From UBA1351 sp964627665 (lineage in GTDB: Bacteria > Bacillota > Clostridia > Lachnospirales > Vallitaleaceae): a DNA stretch of 46,180 nucleotides. The DNA lies in assembly GCA_964627665.1 (NCBI GenBank), contig CAZVKG010000024.1:1-46180 (forward strand), written 5' to 3'. Made by a program: the position numbers and the translations under genes. The notes below the pieces were generated by a model that saw nothing but the letters and a program-made list of their open reading frames with translations, did not search any database and was not told the DNA's origin. How positions within the stretch are numbered: position 1 is the first letter of the stretch; each line of letters begins with the position of its first letter. Shown piece after piece: positions 41,538 through 46,180 of the stretch.

Positions 41538-42833
41538 CTAGTTCTGTTTTACCTTTCTCATGGCATTTTTATGTGCTTTAATCGTTCTTTCAATATCGTC
41601 CTGTGTATGCGCTGTTGATAAAAACATACACTCATATTGAGCCGGTGGCAACATAATACCTTGGGCTAACATTTCCTTAAAGTATACCGCATAAGCTTTT
41701 GTATCCGACGTCATGACGCCTTGATAAGAATCAATCGGTCCTTTTGCAAAAAACTGGCAAAGCATTCCGCCCACACGATTTATGGTAACATTGTCAATAT
41801 TTAGCTCTTTATAATTTTCTGTAAATCCATCTTCAAGTGCTATTGCCGTTTCCTCTAGTTGAGTATACACGTTCGGATGTTCCTTTAAATAGGATAGGAC
41901 GTTCAACCCCATAGTCATTGCCAGTGGATTTCCGGATAAGGTTCCTGCTTGATACACGCCTCCTACAGGGGCAACACAATCCATTAATTCTTGCTTACCT
42001 GCATAGGCACCAACCGGCATACCACCACCAATGATTTTTCCTAAGCAAATCACGTCCGGCTCAACACCATAGTAGCTTGTTGCGCCACCATAGGCAATTC
42101 GAAATCCTGAGATTACTTCATCAAAAATCAAGACGGTACCGTATTGATCACATAATTTTCTTAAACCCATTAAAAATCCCGTTTTCGCCTCAATCAGTCC
42201 CATATTCCCAGGAATCGGCTCGACAATAATTGCTGCAATATCCTTGGGATACTTTTTAAAGAGTCGGCCAACACTATCCAATTGGTTAAATTCGGCGATT
42301 AAGGTCTCTTCAATAATCGCTTCCGGAATACCTAGGCTTGTGGGTACACCTCCGGTTAATGTTCCTGAACCGGATTTTACCAACAAACCATCACTATGTC
42401 CATGATAGCAACCTTCAAATTTCATAATTTTATTGCGCTTGGTGTATCCTCTCGCCAAGCGAAGTGCACTCATTGTTGCTTCCGTTCCTGAATTGACCAT
42501 ACGTACTTGGTCCATCGTGGGAAACGCATCTAGAATACATCCGGCAATATCCACTTCCACTTGGGTCGGCAACCCAAACGTTGTCCCTTGGGCAATGACT
42601 TTATCTATGCCTTTTGATGCAATATCGGAACTATGTCCTAAGATAAGAGGTCCCCATGAACAAATATAGTCAATATATTGATTTCCATCGACATCCGTTA
42701 GCCTTGACCCTTTGCCTGACTTTGCATAAATCGGATGACTATCGACAGAGCCAAAGGCTCGAACCGGACTGTTTACACCTCCGGGAATTCGTTTTAGTGC
42801 AATCTCATGAAGACGTTTTGATTTTTCAACCAT
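41538..42833 (-). CDS. hemL: Glutamate-1-semialdehyde 2,1-aminomutase
   Basis: 431 residues, class III aminotransferase fold. N-terminal PGGVNSPVRAFGSV, the MVNSGTEATMSALRLARGYT segment, the FDEVISGFR motif and the PLP lysine in CLGKIIGGGMPVGAYAG are all as in HemL. It converts glutamate-1-semialdehyde to 5-aminolevulinate in the cytoplasm. It starts directly after the hemB stop with GAGG 6 bases before the ATG, and precedes hemA. Confidence 0.95.
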   Translation of the reverse strand: MVEKSKRLHEIALKRIPGGVNSPVRAFGSVDSHPIYAKSGKGSRLTDVDGNQYIDYICSWGPLILGHSSDIASKGIDKVIAQGTTFGLPTQVEVDIAGCILDAFPTMDQVRMVNSGTEATMSALRLARGYTKRNKIMKFEGCYHGHSDGLLVKSGSGTLTGGVPTSLGIPEAIIEETLIAEFNQLDSVGRLFKKYPKDIAAIIVEPIPGNMGLIEAKTGFLMGLRKLCDQYGTVLIFDEVISGFRIAYGGATSYYGVEPDVICLGKIIGGGMPVGAYAGKQELMDCVAPVGGVYQAGTLSGNPLAMTMGLNVLSYLKEHPNVYTQLEETAIALEDGFTENYKELNIDNVTINRVGGMLCQFFAKGPIDSYQGVMTSDTKAYAVYFKEMLAQGIMLPPAQYECMFLSTAHTQDDIERTIKAHKNAMRKVKQN

Positions 42834-43811
42834 CTATAGCCTCGCTTCCTTTTTTAAAATACCTTGTAGTTCCTTGGCAAAATAGGTAATAATTATGGTC
42901 GCACCACTTCGTCGAATCGCCAAAAGACTTTCATAAATGGCACGTTCGTCTAATATATGTGTATCAACGGCTTGTCTGAGCATGGCAAATTCCCCACTCA
43001 CCTGATAGGCGGCAATTGGTGTCTCCACTTGCTCGCTTGCTGCATGAATAATGTCTAAATACGCCATCGCCGGTTTCACCATGACGATATCTGCCCCCTC
43101 TTCAATATCTAATTGAATTTCTTTGAGCGCTTCTCGTTGATTAGCCGGATCCATTTGATACATTTTTCGATCCCCAAAGGAGGGAGCGGAATGGGCCGCT
43201 TCACGAAAGGGGCCATAAAAAGCTGAGGCATACTTTGCACTATAGGCTAAGATTCCCACATGTTCATATTTTTGTGCATCCAGACTCTCACGTATGGCCG
43301 CCACACGTCCATCCATCATATCTGAAGGAGCCACCATATCCACACCGGCATCGGCATAACTTAATGCAATTTGACTAAGCACATCCAATGTTTTTATCCG
43401 ATCAATCTCCATGTCCTCCCGAAAAACACAACAATGTCCATCTTCTTTATAGGTACACAGACATACATCTGCAATCACCGTCATTTGCGGTTTTTTTTCT
43501 TTGATTCCTCGTATTGCTTTTTGTACAACACCGTTAGCTTGTGCCCCGGATTTTCCGTTTACCGATTTATATTCTGTCGTTGCAAATACAAGTAAACTAT
43601 GAATACCTAAGTCCCACAAGGCATCTATATCTTCAAGGAGTCGATCCACGCTATAATGATATTGTCCTTTCATCGATGGTATTTCTTCTTTAATGTTTTC
43701 ACCATCGACAACAAAGACCGGATAAATAATTTGATCCATATGTAGTCGCGTTTCCTTAACAAGTTGTCGTATTGTTTGGCTACGACGTAACCGTGTCGGT
43801 CGTTTTACCAT
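42834..43811 (-). CDS. hemB: Porphobilinogen synthase
   Basis: 325 residues from ATG 43811 (AGGAGG 9 bases upstream, one base after the cobA-hemD stop); the frame extends to 43847. The zinc-binding cysteines are in DVCLCTYKEDGHCC. Active-site lysines lie in AYSAKYASAFYGPFREAA and IVMVKPAMAYLDII. It joins two 5-aminolevulinate molecules into porphobilinogen. The cysteine-rich loop marks the zinc-dependent type rather than the magnesium-only type. Confidence 0.95.
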   Translation of the reverse strand: MVKRPTRLRRSQTIRQLVKETRLHMDQIIYPVFVVDGENIKEEIPSMKGQYHYSVDRLLEDIDALWDLGIHSLLVFATTEYKSVNGKSGAQANGVVQKAIRGIKEKKPQMTVIADVCLCTYKEDGHCCVFREDMEIDRIKTLDVLSQIALSYADAGVDMVAPSDMMDGRVAAIRESLDAQKYEHVGILAYSAKYASAFYGPFREAAHSAPSFGDRKMYQMDPANQREALKEIQLDIEEGADIVMVKPAMAYLDIIHAASEQVETPIAAYQVSGEFAMLRQAVDTHILDERAIYESLLAIRRSGATIIITYFAKELQGILKKEARL

Positions 43812-43812
43812 G

Positions 43813-45312
43813 CTAACGCACCTCCTGTATATCACACATGGCTTCAACCATGCTCTTTGTTGTATACTTTTTTGACTGTATAGAAGCCTTGATTTTATAT
43901 TCCTTCAGCGTTTTTGCTGTGGTGGGTCCGATGACAACAGCTTGTTTATTTTCAAAAAACCGTTGGGGTTCTTCCCCCTGTAGCTTTAACCAGTGCATCA
44001 ATCCGTGCACGGTTGAGGAGCTCGTAAAGGTAATGTAATCAAGAGCTTGAAGATCATCAAGGGTAATCTGAACCTCTTCTTCAAATACAGTATCATAACA
44101 TTCCACCACTTCAACATCATGTTGTTCAGCTAGTTTTTGCGTCCATGCTTTATCGCCTTTTGCAGAGCGCGGGATAAGATAGGATGATGCATCGACTGTT
44201 TCCAATAACTTTGCTAGGTCTTCTTTCGAATACTGATTCGGCATATAGTCATAATATAGACCATAACTTGCCAAGGCCTTTGCTGTCTCTTCACCGATTA
44301 CGATGAGCTTTTGTCCAAAGAGTTTACGTCCATCATAATGAAGCTTTGTCATCATCTCCATGAAGCGCTCAACAGCGACTGCACTCGTAAAAATAATCCC
44401 ATCATAGTTTGTGATGTTCATAATTGCGACACGTAACTTTTCATCATTTTGCGGTACGATTTTTATGGTCGGCAACTCCGTCACACGTGCGCCTTCTTCT
44501 TGAAGTTGTAGCCGCATTTTAGATGCTTTTTGTCTGGAACGTGTGACTAAAACATGCTTTCCAAAAAGTGGGCGCTCTCCCATGAAATCAAGTGTGCTAT
44601 GAAAATTCACAACATCGCCGACAACAATCAGTGATGGTGGCTTAATCTTCTCTTGCTTTGCCATATCAAAACAAGAGCCTAAGTCACTAATATAGACCTT
44701 CTGCTCAGGTGTTGTTGCTTTGTAGATAATCGCTACCGGTGTTGTCGATTCTTTTCCTTCAGCCATCAAGGCATTAGCGATTTCTTCTAAATGGCCAACG
44801 CCCATAAGGAATATAAGCGTTCCATTGAGTTTAGCAAGTGCTTGGTAGTTAATATCATCACTTTCAGCGCTTAAATGTCCGGTAATAACATGAAAGGATG
44901 TTGCAACCTCTCGAGCAGTCACCGGAATACCTGCATAGGCTAATCCACCAATGGCTGAAGAAATCCCCGGTACAACTTCAAAATAAACATCCCTTTCTTT
45001 TAGATATTGACCTTCTTCACTTCCGCGACCGAACACATAGGGATCTCCGCCTTTTAATCGAACAACAATTGCCTTGGTCTGGGCCAAATCGACAAGCAGT
45101 TGATTCATATCGTCTTGTTGCATCGTGTGTTTTCCGGCTTGTTTTCCTACATATATTGTTTCACAGTCGGATTTTGCCAAATCTAGCAACTCCGGATTTG
45201 CCAATTGATCATAGACAATAACGTTAGCCGCTCGAATCAATTCTTGACCACGAACGGTAATCAGCTTAGGATCACCCGGTCCGGCTCCAACAAGATATAC
45301 ACCTGATTTCAT
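43813..45312 (-). CDS. Uroporphyrinogen-III methyltransferase / uroporphyrinogen-III synthase fusion
   Basis: 499 residues with two enzymes in one chain. Residues 1-240 are the SAM-dependent methyltransferase CobA: VYLVGAGPGDPKLITVRG and RLKGGDPYVFGRGSEE, with IPVTAREVATSFHVITGH. Residues about 250-499 are HemD, the uroporphyrinogen-III synthase: KHVLVTRSRQKASKMRLQL, FTSAVAVERFMEMM, TFTSSSTVHGLMHWL. The fusion makes uroporphyrinogen III and methylates it to precorrin-2, steering flux to sirohaem or cobalamin. Such cobA-hemD fusions are frequent in clostridia. It overlaps hemC by 4 bp. Confidence 0.94.
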   Translation of the reverse strand: MKSGVYLVGAGPGDPKLITVRGQELIRAANVIVYDQLANPELLDLAKSDCETIYVGKQAGKHTMQQDDMNQLLVDLAQTKAIVVRLKGGDPYVFGRGSEEGQYLKERDVYFEVVPGISSAIGGLAYAGIPVTAREVATSFHVITGHLSAESDDINYQALAKLNGTLIFLMGVGHLEEIANALMAEGKESTTPVAIIYKATTPEQKVYISDLGSCFDMAKQEKIKPPSLIVVGDVVNFHSTLDFMGERPLFGKHVLVTRSRQKASKMRLQLQEEGARVTELPTIKIVPQNDEKLRVAIMNITNYDGIIFTSAVAVERFMEMMTKLHYDGRKLFGQKLIVIGEETAKALASYGLYYDYMPNQYSKEDLAKLLETVDASSYLIPRSAKGDKAWTQKLAEQHDVEVVECYDTVFEEEVQITLDDLQALDYITFTSSSTVHGLMHWLKLQGEEPQRFFENKQAVVIGPTTAKTLKEYKIKASIQSKKYTTKSMVEAMCDIQEVR

Positions 45313-46180
45313 CCTTTCACCTTCCTTACTAAGTCATAAGCTAATGCCTTCATCGCAGCTTCTGCCTCCTCTAATCGACAGTTTTGCTCTTTTCTAGCCA
45401 CTTTCTGGCCGACTTGGTCCCCATAAATGCCATATATACGGCCTTCTTCTTCGTTAATTATCTCTAAATATGCTCCCATCGGTAAATGACAACTTCCTTG
45501 AACTTCTTTTAGAAAGAGACGTTCCACATCACATTGACGTTTTGTCATTGGATCTACTAGTTGCTCCATGAGTTGTCGGATGTCCTGGTGATCCTTGCGT
45601 AATTGACATCCTATTATACCTTGTGCCGGGGCAGGAATCATCTCTTGTACATGGAAGGGAATAATCCTATACTTGGCATTTGAAATAAGACCTAGGCGGT
45701 TTATTCCTGCATAGGCCAATACGGTGCCGTCCATGGTTTGATCCAACATCTTTTGAATGCGTGTTTCCACATTTCCGCGAATTGGAACAATCTCTATATT
45801 TGGGTTAATACTTAATAATTGCTGTTGGCGACGTTGACTCCCGGTTCCGATCATCGGCGAGTCGACTAGGTCAGTAATGCCTTGAATAGGATGCTTGCTA
45901 ACGAGAACATCTCTTGGGTCTTCACGTTTAAGAATCGGTAAGACGTCTAATGCTTCATCCATTGTCGAAGGCAAATCCTTCATGGAATGAATCGCTATAT
46001 CAATCTCACCTGTACGTAATTTGTCTTCTATTTCCGCAACAAAAAGACCCTTATCACCAATTTTATCTAGGCTTTTATTCAGGATTCGATCGCCTTTTGT
46101 TGTGATAATAACGGTCTCTATTTTCGTGTTTGGTGCAATCTGTAAAATAGCATCCACCACTTGCTGTGTTTGAATAAGCG
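45309..46180 (-). CDS. hemC: Porphobilinogen deaminase (5' end outside window)
   Basis: The frame is open to the right edge; 289 residues are visible, beginning LIQTQQVVDAILQ. That corresponds to about residue 14 of a normal HemC (about 300), so only the first few residues are missing and the apparent GTG at 46160 is not the start. Conserved parts are AIHSMKDLPS, ILKREDPRDVLV, GTGSQRRQQQLL and the cofactor-binding Cys in VQGSCHLPMGAY. It links four porphobilinogens into hydroxymethylbilane on a covalent dipyrromethane cofactor. Upstream gene or genes lie outside the window. Confidence 0.94.
   Translation of the reverse strand, partial: LIQTQQVVDAILQIAPNTKIETVIITTKGDRILNKSLDKIGDKGLFVAEIEDKLRTGEIDIAIHSMKDLPSTMDEALDVLPILKREDPRDVLVSKHPIQGITDLVDSPMIGTGSQRRQQQLLSINPNIEIVPIRGNVETRIQKMLDQTMDGTVLAYAGINRLGLISNAKYRIIPFHVQEMIPAPAQGIIGCQLRKDHQDIRQLMEQLVDPMTKRQCDVERLFLKEVQGSCHLPMGAYLEIINEEEGRIYGIYGDQVGQKVARKEQNCRLEEAEAAMKALAYDLVRKVKG

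Noticed and set aside
1..46180. CRISPR arrays, tRNA or rRNA genes, insertion sequences, prophage genes
   Set aside because: None seen: no regularly spaced repeats, no transposase- or phage-like protein, and no cloverleaf-like sequences recognised on either strand.

Overview
The window looks like chromosomal DNA of a low-GC anaerobic Firmicute of the class Clostridia. The composition is AT-rich, the ribosome-binding sites are strong AGGAGG types, and the gene families fit: YesM/YesN two-component systems, LplABC-type and Rbs-type sugar transporters, S-layer-homology proteins, a KamA-like radical SAM enzyme, and a haem/sirohaem operon without the late haem steps. Genus cannot be fixed from this alone; a Lachnospirales relative is plausible. 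Almost everything is on the minus strand. No tRNA, rRNA, insertion sequence, prophage or CRISPR array was seen.

1-10255 is a plant-polysaccharide locus. An LplABC-type transporter is followed by a rhamnogalacturonan-acetylesterase-like SGNH hydrolase and GH43 glycosidases, none with a signal peptide, so oligosaccharides are probably imported and cut inside the cell. The last gene, running off the left edge, fuses ankyrin repeats to a GH43 domain. A separate unit pairs a third GH43 with a translationally coupled ParA ATPase and a very small ParB-like protein. 10390-11843 holds a divergent DUF234-type ATPase gene with a near-consensus promoter.

11850-18177 is mixed. A KamA-family radical SAM gene sits behind a structured leader of about 190 nt that ends in a strong intrinsic terminator. 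Next come a small-protein/PhoB-type regulator/histidine kinase cassette, a DEAD-box helicase, RsmH, and a 58-residue membrane protein gene.

18243-32766 is a pentitol (or related sugar) system. The catabolic operon has an Rbs-type ABC transporter, two zinc dehydrogenases, an arabinitol-dehydrogenase-like SDR and a ribulokinase. Next to it is a four-gene sensory operon: a sugar-binding lipoprotein, two YesM/LytS-type kinases and a YesN regulator. One kinase keeps its phospho-acceptor histidine but has lost the ATP-binding boxes.

32904-37876 is a cell-surface region: two S-layer-homology proteins around a 12-helix transporter-like protein fused to a LuxR DNA-binding domain. 37873-39765 is a MATE efflux pump with a MarR repressor and a MepR-like operator in the promoter. 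39778-46180 is a haem/sirohaem operon (hemC, cobA-hemD fusion, hemB, hemL, hemA, precorrin-2 dehydrogenase), cut by the right edge. It leads to sirohaem or cobalamin rather than protohaem.

Many starts given here are downstream of the longest possible frame, because the ribosome-binding site or the promoter decides the start.
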